DNA of 64,000 bases, from contig NZ_CP073721.1 of assembly GCF_025264685.1 (NCBI RefSeq), forward strand, positions 797,001 through 861,000, read 5' to 3'. Origin of the DNA: Dactylosporangium roseum (GTDB lineage: Bacteria; Actinomycetota; Actinomycetes; Mycobacteriales; Micromonosporaceae). This document shows, in pieces, positions 55,810 to 63,888 of this stretch. The position numbers and the translations under genes were made by a program. The notes under the pieces are model-generated. The model was not told where the DNA came from. It was given only the letters and a program-made list of their open reading frames with translations, and ran no database searches. Every line of letters starts with the position of its first letter. Position 1 is the first letter of the stretch.

Positions 55810-56337
55810 GTGGACAAAACCACCATCGGTGTCGCGATCGACATCCCGGACCCGTGGGGCGGTGAGCTGACCGCCGCCCGGCTGGCCGCCGGGGATCCGG
55901 TCGCCGCCTACGTGCCCGCCCACGTGACGCTGCTCGGCCCGACCGAGATCGCGGCCGGCGACCTGCCGGCGATCGACCGGCACCTGGCCGAGGTCGCGGC
56001 CGAGCACAAGGCGTTCACCGTGCGGCTGCGCGGCACCGGAACGTTCCGGCCGGTGACCCAGGTGGTGTTCGTCGCGGTCGCGGCCGGGATCAGCGAGTGC
56101 GAGCAGCTCCACGCGGCGGTGCTGTCGGCCGACGCGATCCGGGCGACGGTGCGGTTCCCGTACCACCCCCATGTGACGGTCGCCCACGACGTCGCGTCGG
56201 ACCGGCTCGACGCCGCCTTCACCGAGCTGGCGGGGTACGAGGCGTCGTTCGCGGTCGGCGGCTTCACGCTGTTCGAACACGTCGACGGGGGACGGTGGCG
56301 ACCCTATGCGGAGTACCGCCTCGCGGCGGACGATTGA
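55810..56337 (+). CDS. 2'-5' RNA ligase/cyclic phosphodiesterase family protein
   Basis: 175 residues with the two HxT motifs of the 2H phosphoesterase family: AHVTLLGP near residue 40 and HPHVTVAHD near 120. Members open 2',3'-cyclic phosphates or join RNA ends; the natural substrate is unknown. GTG at 55810 immediately follows the trpS stop. The next gene starts three bases after its TGA. Confidence 0.85.
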   Translation: MDKTTIGVAIDIPDPWGGELTAARLAAGDPVAAYVPAHVTLLGPTEIAAGDLPAIDRHLAEVAAEHKAFTVRLRGTGTFRPVTQVVFVAVAAGISECEQLHAAVLSADAIRATVRFPYHPHVTVAHDVASDRLDAAFTELAGYEASFAVGGFTLFEHVDGGRWRPYAEYRLAADD

Positions 56338-56340
56338 GGG

Positions 56341-57489
56341 GTGAGCCTGCTCGACCGGCTGGAGGCCGGGTTCGATCGCGCGGTGGCCGCCGGGCGGCGC
56401 CGCTCGCGGGTGTTCGACCACGTCTGGCGGGCACAGCAGCGGTACTTCGACGTGGACGCCGCCCGGCTCGCCGCGGCGACGGCGTACTACGGCTTCTTCG
56501 CCGTCTTCGCCATGGCGGTCGTGGCGTTCTTCATCCTGGGCCGGGTGCTCGGCGGCAACCCGGCGGTCGTCGATCGCGTCCAGGTGTACCTCCGGGCCAA
56601 CCTGCCGCAGCTACAGGCCGACGAGATCTTCGCCGGCAGCCAGCAGATCGGCCTCATCGCGCTGGTCGGCCTGATCATCGCCGGCGTCGGCTGGGTGGAG
56701 AACCTGCGCTCCTCACAGCGGGCGCTCTGGCAGTTGCAGGAGCATCCCGGCAACCCGATCGTGCGGTGGCTGGTCGACCTGGGCGTGCTCGTGGCCCTGG
56801 GCCTGCTGCTGCTCATCTCGGTCGGCATCTTCGCCGGCGTCCAGGAGCTGCTGTACTGGCTGGCCGGCGACTTCGAGCAGGACCCGATCCGCGTCGCACT
56901 GCGCGGCACGGCGACGCTGCTGTCGGGGATCGTCGACCTCATCCTCGGCGCGGCCCTGCTGGCCGGCGTGCCCCGCCTGCGCATGTCGCTGCGGCGGCTG
57001 TGGCCGTCGGCGTTGCTCTTCGCCATCGGGCTCGGGCTGCTCAAGACGGTGGGGAAGCTGTACATCACCCGCGCGGAGCACAACCCCGCGTACCAGTTGG
57101 TCGCGGGCACGATCGGGCTGCTGCTCTACATGTACCTGCTGCACCAGTTGCTGCTCTTCGCCGCGGCGCTGGCCGCGACCAGCCCGCACGGCCGGGTCAA
57201 GGACCTGGCGGGCGGCGAGCCGCGCGGCGACGTGAATGCCGCGGTCCGCGCCGCTCAGTTGGTGGAGGAGGCGGCGGAGACGACCGAACGTGCGGCGGAG
57301 ACGGTACGGTCGGCTCTCCCGTCGACCGCTCCTTCCGCCGCCTCGCCTTCCGCCGCCTCGCCGTCCGCTGCGGCCGCTCGGCCTGCCACGGCCGCTTCTT
57401 CCGCCGCCGCCGCGGCGGCGGCCGAGATGGCACGCCGGATCGTTTCTTCCGGCGGTTCGACGCCGGTCGAGCGCCGCGACCCGTCATGA
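56341..57489 (+). CDS. YihY/BrkB-family inner membrane protein
   Basis: 382 residues: about six membrane helices of the YihY/virulence-factor BrkB family (AAATAYYGFFAVFAMAVVAFF, GLIALVGLIIAGVGW, DLGVLVALGLLLLISVGIFAG, LVAGTIGLLLYMYLLHQLL). The C-terminal ~90 residues are Ala/Ser/Pro-rich and disordered. Function unsettled (once called ribonuclease BN, wrongly). GTG at 56341; the TGA overlaps the next ATG (ATGA). Confidence 0.88.
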   Translation: MSLLDRLEAGFDRAVAAGRRRSRVFDHVWRAQQRYFDVDAARLAAATAYYGFFAVFAMAVVAFFILGRVLGGNPAVVDRVQVYLRANLPQLQADEIFAGSQQIGLIALVGLIIAGVGWVENLRSSQRALWQLQEHPGNPIVRWLVDLGVLVALGLLLLISVGIFAGVQELLYWLAGDFEQDPIRVALRGTATLLSGIVDLILGAALLAGVPRLRMSLRRLWPSALLFAIGLGLLKTVGKLYITRAEHNPAYQLVAGTIGLLLYMYLLHQLLLFAAALAATSPHGRVKDLAGGEPRGDVNAAVRAAQLVEEAAETTERAAETVRSALPSTAPSAASPSAASPSAAAARPATAASSAAAAAAAEMARRIVSSGGSTPVERRDPS

Positions 57490-57917
57490 TGGGCGCCGTG
57501 GGTGCACTCGTGACTTTGGACCTGCCGGCCGACGCGCCGGCGCTGACCCTGCCGTGGATCATCACCTTCGGCCCGCTCGACGACGAGGAAGAGTGGGAGC
57601 CGGTCGTCTGCGGCCCCTACGAAAGGGCGCACGCACTGGCGCTCGCGGAGGCGGTGGTGGCCGACGAAGACCTGATGGCCGTCGTCGAGCCGCTCCAGCC
57701 ACACGTGACGGTCGCCCAGATCCAGGGCGACATCGCCGCGGCCCGGATGGCCGCCGAGAACGAGGACGTGGAGACGGCGGCGCTCGACGCCGAGCTTGCG
57801 GACACCGAGTACCACGACCACGACCACGGCGAGGACGAGGACCACACGCACGAGCCGCCGTCGGTCGACGAGATCCGTGCGGGCTTCGCCCGGATCGCCG
57901 CCAAGCTCACGTCCTGA
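57486..57917 (+). CDS. Acidic hypothetical protein
   Basis: 143 residues, coupled to YihY by ATGA. An N-terminal compact part (ALTLPWIITFGPLDDEEEW, VVCGPYERAHALALAEAVV) is followed by a His/Asp/Glu-rich tail (TEYHDHDHGEDEDHTHE) that may bind metal. No family recognised. A shared terminator hairpin follows. Confidence 0.65.
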   Translation: MMGAVGALVTLDLPADAPALTLPWIITFGPLDDEEEWEPVVCGPYERAHALALAEAVVADEDLMAVVEPLQPHVTVAQIQGDIAAARMAAENEDVETAALDAELADTEYHDHDHGEDEDHTHEPPSVDEIRAGFARIAAKLTS

Positions 57918-57925
57918 CCATCGTC

Positions 57926-57965
57926 CCGCGGGACACCGCCGGTCTCAGCCGGTGGTGTCCCGCGG
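57926..57965. terminator. Bidirectional terminator between convergent genes
   Basis: CCGCGGGACACC (57926-57937) pairs with its complement (57954-57965) over 12 bases, with an inner CCGG/CCGG. It overlaps the last codons of the GH13 gene on the minus strand. Confidence 0.7.
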
Positions 57966-59426
57966 CAGCCACACCGTCGTGTCGGGCGGCAGCAGCTCGT
58001 CGACCGGCGAGCTGGCGAGGATCGGCGGGCCGGGCAGCGGGACCGCCGACCCGCTCAGGTTCGCCGCCACCACCAACTGCTCGGTCTCGAAGCACAACAC
58101 GCCCTCCGGCGCCGGCCGCCAGGCCAGTCGGTGTGCCGGTCGGCGCAGGCTGAGCGCCCGGCGATAGAGGTTGAGCATCGAGTCGGGATCGTCCCGCTGC
58201 GCCTCCACGGTCGACGCGGCCCACTCACGGGGCATCGGCAGCCAGGCCCGCTCCGACGGTCCGAACCCGAACGGCGGTGTGTCACGCTCCCAAGGCAGCG
58301 GCACCCGGCAGCCGTCCCGGCCGGTCAGCTTGCCCCCGGAGCGGATCCGCTGCGGGTCGAGCCGCAGCTCGTCGGGCAGGTCGAGCACCTCGGACAGCCC
58401 GAGTTCCTCACCCTGGTAGATGTACGCCGAACCGGGCAGGCCCAGCATCAGCAGCGCGGCCGCCCGGGCCCGCCGCAGGCCGACGACCCCGTCCCCGAAG
58501 CGGGTGACGTGCCGCTGCCGGTCGTGGTTCGACAGCACCCAGGTGGCGGGCGCCCCGACCAGCCCGGCGGCCTCGATCGAGGCGTCGATGACCCGCCGCA
58601 AGGTCGCCGGCTCCCACGGCGCCTCGAGAAAATCGAAGTTGAACGCCTGGTGCAGTTCGTCCCCGGCGACGTATCGCGCCACCCGCTCCGGCGTGGAGTC
58701 GAACACCTCGGCGACGGCCATGCGCTGCCCGGGGTAGGAGTCGAGGATCCTTCGCCAGCCGCGGTAGATCTCGTGCACCTCCTCCTGGTCGAAGTACGGC
58801 AGGACGGCCTGTCCGGCGACGTCCGGCAGTCCTTCGGCCTTGACCATTCCGTGTGCCACGTCGACGCGGAATCCGTCGACGCCGCGGTCCAGCCAGAATC
58901 GGAGAATGGCGTCGAACTCCTTGCCGACCTGTGGATTTCGCCAATTCAGGTCGGGCTGGCCGGGGTCGAACAGGTGCAGGTACCAGTGCCCGTCCGCGAC
59001 GCGGGTCCAGGCCGGGCCGCCGAACAGCGACTGCCAGTCGTTGGGCGGTCCGTCCCCGCGCCCTTCGGCGAAGATGTACCGGTCGCGCAGTCCTTGCTGG
59101 AACCACGGGTGTAGATCGGAAGAATGGTTCGGGACGATGTCGACGATGACGCGCAGCCCGATGCGGTGCGCCTCGGCGAGCAGGTCGTCAAAATCGCGCA
59201 GGGTGCCGAAGATCGGGTCGACGGCACAATAGTCGGCGACGTCGTATCCTCCGTCGACCATCGGCGACCGGTAGAACGGCGACAGCCAGACGGCGTCCAC
59301 CCCGAGGTCCGCCAGGTAGCTCAACCGGCCGGTGATGCCCGGAAGGTCCCCGACACCGTCACCGTTGGAGTCCGCGAAACTGCGCGGGTAAACCTGGTAA
59401 ATCACCGCACTTCGCCACCATTCCAC
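57945..59426 (-). CDS. GH13 alpha-glucosidase-type hydrolase
   Basis: 493 residues of the alpha-amylase superfamily barrel: VIYQVYPRSFADSNGDGVGDL at the N-terminus, DIVPNHSS (region I), GFRVDVAHG (region II, nucleophile Asp), AEVFDS (region III, acid/base Glu) and SNHDRQRH (region IV). Substrate is probably alpha-1,4 or alpha-1,6 oligosaccharides; there is no signal peptide, so it works in the cytoplasm. ATG at 59426. The promoter region contains TACCAGG-type sequence but nothing clear-cut. Confidence 0.92.
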   Translation of the reverse strand: MEWWRSAVIYQVYPRSFADSNGDGVGDLPGITGRLSYLADLGVDAVWLSPFYRSPMVDGGYDVADYCAVDPIFGTLRDFDDLLAEAHRIGLRVIVDIVPNHSSDLHPWFQQGLRDRYIFAEGRGDGPPNDWQSLFGGPAWTRVADGHWYLHLFDPGQPDLNWRNPQVGKEFDAILRFWLDRGVDGFRVDVAHGMVKAEGLPDVAGQAVLPYFDQEEVHEIYRGWRRILDSYPGQRMAVAEVFDSTPERVARYVAGDELHQAFNFDFLEAPWEPATLRRVIDASIEAAGLVGAPATWVLSNHDRQRHVTRFGDGVVGLRRARAAALLMLGLPGSAYIYQGEELGLSEVLDLPDELRLDPQRIRSGGKLTGRDGCRVPLPWERDTPPFGFGPSERAWLPMPREWAASTVEAQRDDPDSMLNLYRRALSLRRPAHRLAWRPAPEGVLCFETEQLVVAANLSGSAVPLPGPPILASSPVDELLPPDTTVWLPRDTTG

Positions 59427-59538
59427 GCCGCCACGCTAGCGTCTCAGCCCTGCCGTGGAAGCTCTTTCGCCTGCTGAGACGTGTTGGCCAGGCGATATTT
59501 CCGCTGTATGGTCCTAACCCGCCGCCAGGCCGCTCCAT

Positions 59539-59598
59539 CTCATGATCATGGGAAAGAGGTGGCTGCCCCGATAGCCAGATCTTTCCCATGATCATGAG
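59539..59598. repeat. Perfect 19-base inverted repeat
   Basis: CTCATGATCATGGGAAAGA (59539-59557) and its exact complement (59580-59598) surround a 22-base loop, in the gap between the MerR stop and the GH13 promoter. It has the architecture of the TTGTGGTGCC repeat family but a different sequence. Confidence 0.85.
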
Positions 59599-59680
59599 GT
59601 CGAACTGCACGGCGGCGGATTGTGGCGGAACGTGGGCCGGTCGGCACACCTCGGCGGCGACGGCGCCCAGGCCCCGGTGA

Positions 59681-60607
59681 TCACGGCAACCGGTGGGCGT
59701 GCACCGCTGACAGGAACCACGACCAGCGGTGCGTCGTCGTCGGCACCGGGGGCCAGTCGTTGATCACGGCCATCAGTTGCCAGTACCGCTCGGCCCGCGG
59801 GTCGATCGAGAGCTCCAGCGCCTCGATGATCTCCGCCCGGTAAGCGGCGTCGGCGTGGCGGCCGGTGCCGGTCGCCCAGCGTTCGAGCACCTCGGAGACC
59901 ACCGGTGCCGCGTCCGGCGACTCCGGGGTCACGCCCCGGTCCATGGCCCCGGCGATGAGGTCCGTGAACCAGGTGATCTCCGACCAATCGGTCGGGACCG
60001 CGCGCGGGGTGGCGGCCGTGAAGCTGCGTCGGCTCATCTCGCGCAGCCTCGCCCGGAAGTCGGGCTCACGCACCATCTCGGCGAGCTCTATCCACGCGTC
60101 GACCTGCTCGTCGGTGGGGTCGTCGGGCAGGTCCGCGGAGACACTGCGCATCCTGGCCGAGAACTCGGCGGCCTCGGGGGAGCCCGGCACGTCGGTGAAG
60201 ATGCTGTCGAAGAACTCGTCGATGACGCGTTGCCGCTCGTCGGCACTGGCCTGGGCGATCCTCGTCATCCGCTCGAGCTCCTCGGGTGAGGGGTCGCGGC
60301 GGGCCGCCGCGCGCAGAGCCGCCCGGCGCAGGCGCAGCACCCGGATCTGGACCCCGATGGCCTCGGCGTGCGCGGCGGCGACGCTGGCCAGGTCGACGTC
60401 CCGGTCGAGGACCCGGCGGATGGTCGCGATGTCGAGGCCCAGCTCGCGCAGGGTGCGGACGAACTCCAGCCGGACGAGGGACGCGTGGTCGTATCGCCGG
60501 TAGTTGGCCCGTGACCGTTCCGCCTCCGGCACCAGGCCGACGTCCGAGTAGTACCGGATCGTCTTCACCGGCAGCCCGGTCAGGCGCGACAGCTCCCCGA
60601 TGTTCAT
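59681..60607 (-). CDS. MerR-family regulator with long effector domain
   Basis: 308 residues. The N-terminal MerR winged helix (MNIGELSRLTGLPVKTIRYYSDVGLVP, RRYDHASLVRLEFVRTLRELG) and dimerisation helix are followed by a ~200-residue helical effector region (TipAS-like length, no Cys cluster). Probably binds an organic ligand. ATG at 60607 follows a leaderless promoter with MerR-type spacing, suggesting autoregulation and possibly control of the divergent membrane protein. Confidence 0.88.
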   Translation of the reverse strand: MNIGELSRLTGLPVKTIRYYSDVGLVPEAERSRANYRRYDHASLVRLEFVRTLRELGLDIATIRRVLDRDVDLASVAAAHAEAIGVQIRVLRLRRAALRAAARRDPSPEELERMTRIAQASADERQRVIDEFFDSIFTDVPGSPEAAEFSARMRSVSADLPDDPTDEQVDAWIELAEMVREPDFRARLREMSRRSFTAATPRAVPTDWSEITWFTDLIAGAMDRGVTPESPDAAPVVSEVLERWATGTGRHADAAYRAEIIEALELSIDPRAERYWQLMAVINDWPPVPTTTHRWSWFLSAVHAHRLP

Positions 60608-60614
60608 GTAGCCC

Positions 60615-60645
60615 AGAGTGGACCCTCCAGTGGGTGGAGGGTCAA
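60615..60645 (-). promoter_or_regulatory. MerR-type promoter and operator
   Basis: Minus strand: -35 TTGACC, a 19-base spacer and -10 CACTCT. The inverted repeat GACCCTCCA-N5-TGGAGGGTC (60621-60643) lies in the spacer. A 19-base spacer with a central inverted repeat is the hallmark of MerR-controlled promoters. The start codon is seven bases past the -10. Confidence 0.75.
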
Positions 60646-60653
60646 CGAGCCGC

Positions 60654-60659
60654 TACGTT
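60654..60659 (+). promoter_or_regulatory. -10 element of a leaderless promoter
   Basis: TACGTT-GCGGTG-GTG: a TANNNT hexamer six bases before the GTG at 60666. It lies nine bases beyond the MerR operator, so the MerR protein may affect both directions. Confidence 0.6.
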
Positions 60660-60665
60660 GCGGTG

Positions 60666-61013
60666 GTGGAACCTCTCCGGCTGATTCTTCTCTACGCCCA
60701 CCTGATCGGGTTCGCCCTCCTGCTGGGTGGCGCCGTCACGCAGTACATCTCGAAGCACATCCGCATCAACAGCGCCATGGTGTGGGGTGCGACGATCCAG
60801 GTCTTGACCGGGATCGCGCTGGCCGCTCCGCTGCGGGGCGGCGGCGATGCCGAGCCGGCGCCGGCCAAGCTGGTCGTGAAGGCTGTGATCGGGATCGCGA
60901 TCTTCGTGATGGCCTTCTTCTCCCGCAAGCGAGAGGTGGTCAACACCGGCCACTTCACGGCTCTCGTTGGATTAACGCTCGTTAACGCCGCGGTTGCGGT
61001 CTTTTGGAGGTAA
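60666..61013 (+). CDS. Small four-helix membrane protein
   Basis: 115 residues from the GTG at 60666 (VEPLRLILLYAHLIGFALLLGG). Hydrophobic segments at about 5-22, 40-58, 68-85 and 92-113. No family identified. Divergent from MerR, so possibly its target (an exporter or sensor accessory). Confidence 0.7.
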   Translation: MEPLRLILLYAHLIGFALLLGGAVTQYISKHIRINSAMVWGATIQVLTGIALAAPLRGGGDAEPAPAKLVVKAVIGIAIFVMAFFSRKREVVNTGHFTALVGLTLVNAAVAVFWR

Positions 61014-61070
61014 ACCGCGTGTTGCAAGATCCATCTCGGTAAGTCGGCGCGACCGCCGGCACGTCACGGC

Positions 61071-61076
61071 CCTATA
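61071..61076 (+). promoter_or_regulatory. -10 element upstream of the BMP lipoprotein
   Basis: TATAAC, with a GCGACC about 18 bases upstream, is the best promoter between 61014 and the TTG at 61187; the leader would be about 110 bases. Confidence 0.4.
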
Positions 61077-61186
61077 ACGCACCGCTCCCAACCCGGCCGC
61101 AAACTGCAGAACTGTCGGTCCGAGGGCGTACGCTCCCGCCGTTGGGTTCACCGCGTTGGGGCGGTGCTTTGGGAAGGGAGACCGTC

Positions 61187-62260
61187 TTGCGCCGAGTGCG
61201 TGGGATGAAGGTTCTCGCGGCTGCCGCCGTGGCGATCGTCGCGTTGGGCACGGCCGCATGCGGCGATGACAGTGGCAGCGGGACGGGCAGCGACGGCAGC
61301 GCCCCTGCGAAGCAGAACGTCAAGGTGGGCCTCGCCTTCGACATCGGTGGTCGGGGCGACAAGTCCTTCAACGACTCCGCCGCCGCGGGCCTCGACCGGG
61401 TCAGGAGCGACCTCAACATCGATGTCAAGGATCTGGCCGCGGTCGCCGGCGAGAGCGAGAACGACAAGTATTCACGGCTGAAGCTGCTCTGCCAGAGCGG
61501 CTACAACCCGGTGATCGCCGTCGGCTTCGTCTACGACGGCGCCGACGCCAAGAACGGCCCGCTGGCCCGTGCCGCCAAGGACTGCCCGAACACCAAGTTC
61601 GCCATCGTCGACGGCGGCACGACCGCCGACAACGTGGCCGACCTCGTGTTCGCCGAGGAGCAGGGCTCGTTCCTGGTCGGTGCCGCCGCGGCCCTGAAGA
61701 CCAAGACCGGCACGGTCGGCTTCATCGGTGGCTGCCAGGTCGACCTGATCAAGAAGTTCGAGGCGGGCTTCACGGCCGGTGCCAAGGCCGCCAAGGCCGA
61801 CGTCAAGGTCCTGACCAACTACCTGTCGACCCCGGCCGAGGCCTGCAAGGGCTTCAACGACCCGACCGGCGGCAACACCGCCGCCAGCGGCATGTACGAC
61901 AAGGGTGCCGACATCATCTACGCGGCGGCCGGCGGCTCCGGCACCGGCGTCTTCGAGGCTGCCAAGGCCAAGAAGACCCTCGCCATCGGTGTCGACTCGG
62001 ACCAGTACAACACCGTGACCGACGCGTCGCTCAAGACGGTCATCATGACGTCGATGCTCAAGCGGGTCGACAACGCCGTCTTCAACTTCGTCAAGGACTA
62101 CGCGGCGGGCAAGTTCAAGGCCGGTCCGACGGTGTTCGACCTGAAGGCCGACGGCGTCGGCTACGCCACCTCCGGTGGTCAGGTCGACGACATCAAGGAC
62201 AAGCTCGACGGGTTCAAAGCCGACATCGTGTCCGGCAAGACCATGGTGCCGACGAAGTAG
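61187..62260 (+). CDS. BMP-family nucleoside/purine-type ABC transporter lipoprotein
   Basis: 357 residues from the TTG at 61187, chosen for the strong GAAGGGAG site; ATG at 61205 is an alternative. Lipoprotein signal peptide ending LGTAAC followed by a Gly/Ser linker. The periplasmic-binding fold reads VGLAFDIGGRGDKSFND, PVIAVGFVYDGA, FAIVDGGTTADNVADLVFAEEQGSFLVG, GFIGGCQVDLIKKFEAGF and YAAAGGSGTGVFEAAK. BMP proteins bind nucleosides, deoxynucleosides or related bases. It is the binding protein for the importer encoded next. Confidence 0.92.
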   Translation: MRRVRGMKVLAAAAVAIVALGTAACGDDSGSGTGSDGSAPAKQNVKVGLAFDIGGRGDKSFNDSAAAGLDRVRSDLNIDVKDLAAVAGESENDKYSRLKLLCQSGYNPVIAVGFVYDGADAKNGPLARAAKDCPNTKFAIVDGGTTADNVADLVFAEEQGSFLVGAAAALKTKTGTVGFIGGCQVDLIKKFEAGFTAGAKAAKADVKVLTNYLSTPAEACKGFNDPTGGNTAASGMYDKGADIIYAAAGGSGTGVFEAAKAKKTLAIGVDSDQYNTVTDASLKTVIMTSMLKRVDNAVFNFVKDYAAGKFKAGPTVFDLKADGVGYATSGGQVDDIKDKLDGFKADIVSGKTMVPTK

Positions 62261-62289
62261 TAGCAAGTAACAGTAGACATCCGGTGCGT

Positions 62290-62318
62290 GGCGGGGGACT
62301 GTGATCCGGTCCCCCGCC
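62290..62318 (+). terminator. Intergenic hairpin between lipoprotein and ATPase genes
   Basis: GGCGGGGGAC and GTCCCCCGCC form a perfect ten-base-pair stem with a nine-base loop, 29 bases after the lipoprotein stop. No T run. It probably acts as a partial terminator, so that more binding protein than ATPase is made. Confidence 0.6.
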
Positions 62319-62340
62319 AGCACGTGTTAGGAGCCTCTGG

Positions 62341-63888
62341 ATGACCGCGGAACCACCCGCCGTCGAACTGAAGGGGATCACCAAAAGGTTCCCCGGCGTT
62401 GTGGCGAATTCCGACGTCAATCTCGCCGTCCGGAAGGGCACGATCCACGCGATCGTCGGTGAGAACGGTGCCGGCAAGTCGACCCTCATGAAGATTCTCT
62501 ACGGGATGCAGGCCCCGGACGAGGGCGAGATTCTGATCGAGGGCCGCCCCGTGCGGTTCTCCTCGCCGCAGGGGGCGATCGAGGCCGGCATCGGCATGGT
62601 GCACCAGCACTTCATGCTGGCCGACAACTTCACGGTCGCCGAAAACGTCGTGCTCGGAGCCGAGAAGCTGCACGGGATCGGTGCGCGGGCCAGGACCAGG
62701 ATCAAAGAGATATCCCAGCGGTACGGGCTGGGCGTCGAGCCCGACGAGCTCGTCGAGGACCTCGGGGTCGGCGACCGCCAGCGCGTCGAGATCCTCAAGG
62801 TGCTCTATCGCGGCGCCCGCATCCTGATCCTCGACGAGCCGACCGCGGTGCTGGTCCCGCAGGAGGTCGACGAGCTGTTCGGCAACCTCCGCGAGCTCAT
62901 CCGCGAAGGCCTGACCGTGCTGTTCATCTCGCACAAGCTCCACGAGGTGCGGGCCGTCGCCGACGACATCACCGTCATCCGCCGCGGCACGACGGTCGCC
63001 TCCGTCAAGCCCGCCGACGTCACGGCCCGCCAGTTGGCCACGCTCATGGTCGGCAGCGAGCTGCCCAGCCCCGAGGCCCGCGAGTCGACCGTCACCGACG
63101 TGCCGGCCCTGGTCGTCAGGGGCCTCACCGTCACGGGCGCCGACGGCCGCCCGGTCGTCTCCGAGGCCACGTTCACGATCCACAAGGGCGAGGTCGTCGG
63201 CGTCGCCGGCGTCGAGGGCAACGGTCAGGCCGAGCTCGCCGAGGCGATCATGGGTATGCGGCCCGCCACCGGCACCGTGCTGCTGGGTGACACCGACGTG
63301 TCCGCCTGGACCACGCGCCGCCGGCGCGAGGCCGGTATCGGCTACATCCCGGAGGACCGGCACCGGCAGGGCCTGCTGCTCGACGCGCCGCTCTGGGAGA
63401 ACCGCATCCTCGGGCACCAGACCCAGCGGCCCAACGCCCGCGGGCCCCTCATCGACGTCGGCGGCGCCCGGCGCGACACCATCCGGATCGTCGCCGAGTA
63501 CGACGTCCGCACCCCCAACATCGACGTCGCCGCCGTGGCGCTCTCCGGCGGCAACCAGCAGAAGCTCATCGTCGGCCGCGAGATGAGCCACGCGCCCAAG
63601 GTGCTCATCGCCGCGCACCCGACCCGCGGGGTTGACGTCGGTGCCCAGGCCGCGATCTGGGACCACATCCGTAGTGCGCGCATCGCCGGGATGGGCGTGC
63701 TGTTGATCTCCGCCGACCTCGACGAGCTGATCGGCCTGTCCGACTCGCTGAAGGTCATCTACGGTGGGCGGCTGGTGGCCGACGCCGACCCCGCGACGGT
63801 CACGCCCGAGCAGCTCGGCGTCGCCATGACCGGCGCGACGACCGACCCGACCGCCGCCGCAGCGGGACAGCAGGAGGCCACCCCATGA
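62341..63888 (+). CDS. Double ATPase of the BMP/nucleoside ABC importer
   Basis: 515 residues, two fused ABC domains like RbsA/NupA. Domain 1: GENGAGKSTLMKILYG near residue 40, VGDRQRVEILKVL, LILDEPTAVL. Domain 2: a degenerate P-loop region GVAGVEGNGQAELAEAIMG near 288, LSGGNQQKLIVGRE and LIAAHPTRGVDVG, in which the Walker B Asp/Glu is replaced (AAH), so that site is probably non-catalytic. ATG at 62341 follows TTAGGAG. It overlaps the permease start by four bases (ATGA). Confidence 0.94.
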   Translation: MTAEPPAVELKGITKRFPGVVANSDVNLAVRKGTIHAIVGENGAGKSTLMKILYGMQAPDEGEILIEGRPVRFSSPQGAIEAGIGMVHQHFMLADNFTVAENVVLGAEKLHGIGARARTRIKEISQRYGLGVEPDELVEDLGVGDRQRVEILKVLYRGARILILDEPTAVLVPQEVDELFGNLRELIREGLTVLFISHKLHEVRAVADDITVIRRGTTVASVKPADVTARQLATLMVGSELPSPEARESTVTDVPALVVRGLTVTGADGRPVVSEATFTIHKGEVVGVAGVEGNGQAELAEAIMGMRPATGTVLLGDTDVSAWTTRRRREAGIGYIPEDRHRQGLLLDAPLWENRILGHQTQRPNARGPLIDVGGARRDTIRIVAEYDVRTPNIDVAAVALSGGNQQKLIVGREMSHAPKVLIAAHPTRGVDVGAQAAIWDHIRSARIAGMGVLLISADLDELIGLSDSLKVIYGGRLVADADPATVTPEQLGVAMTGATTDPTAAAAGQQEATP

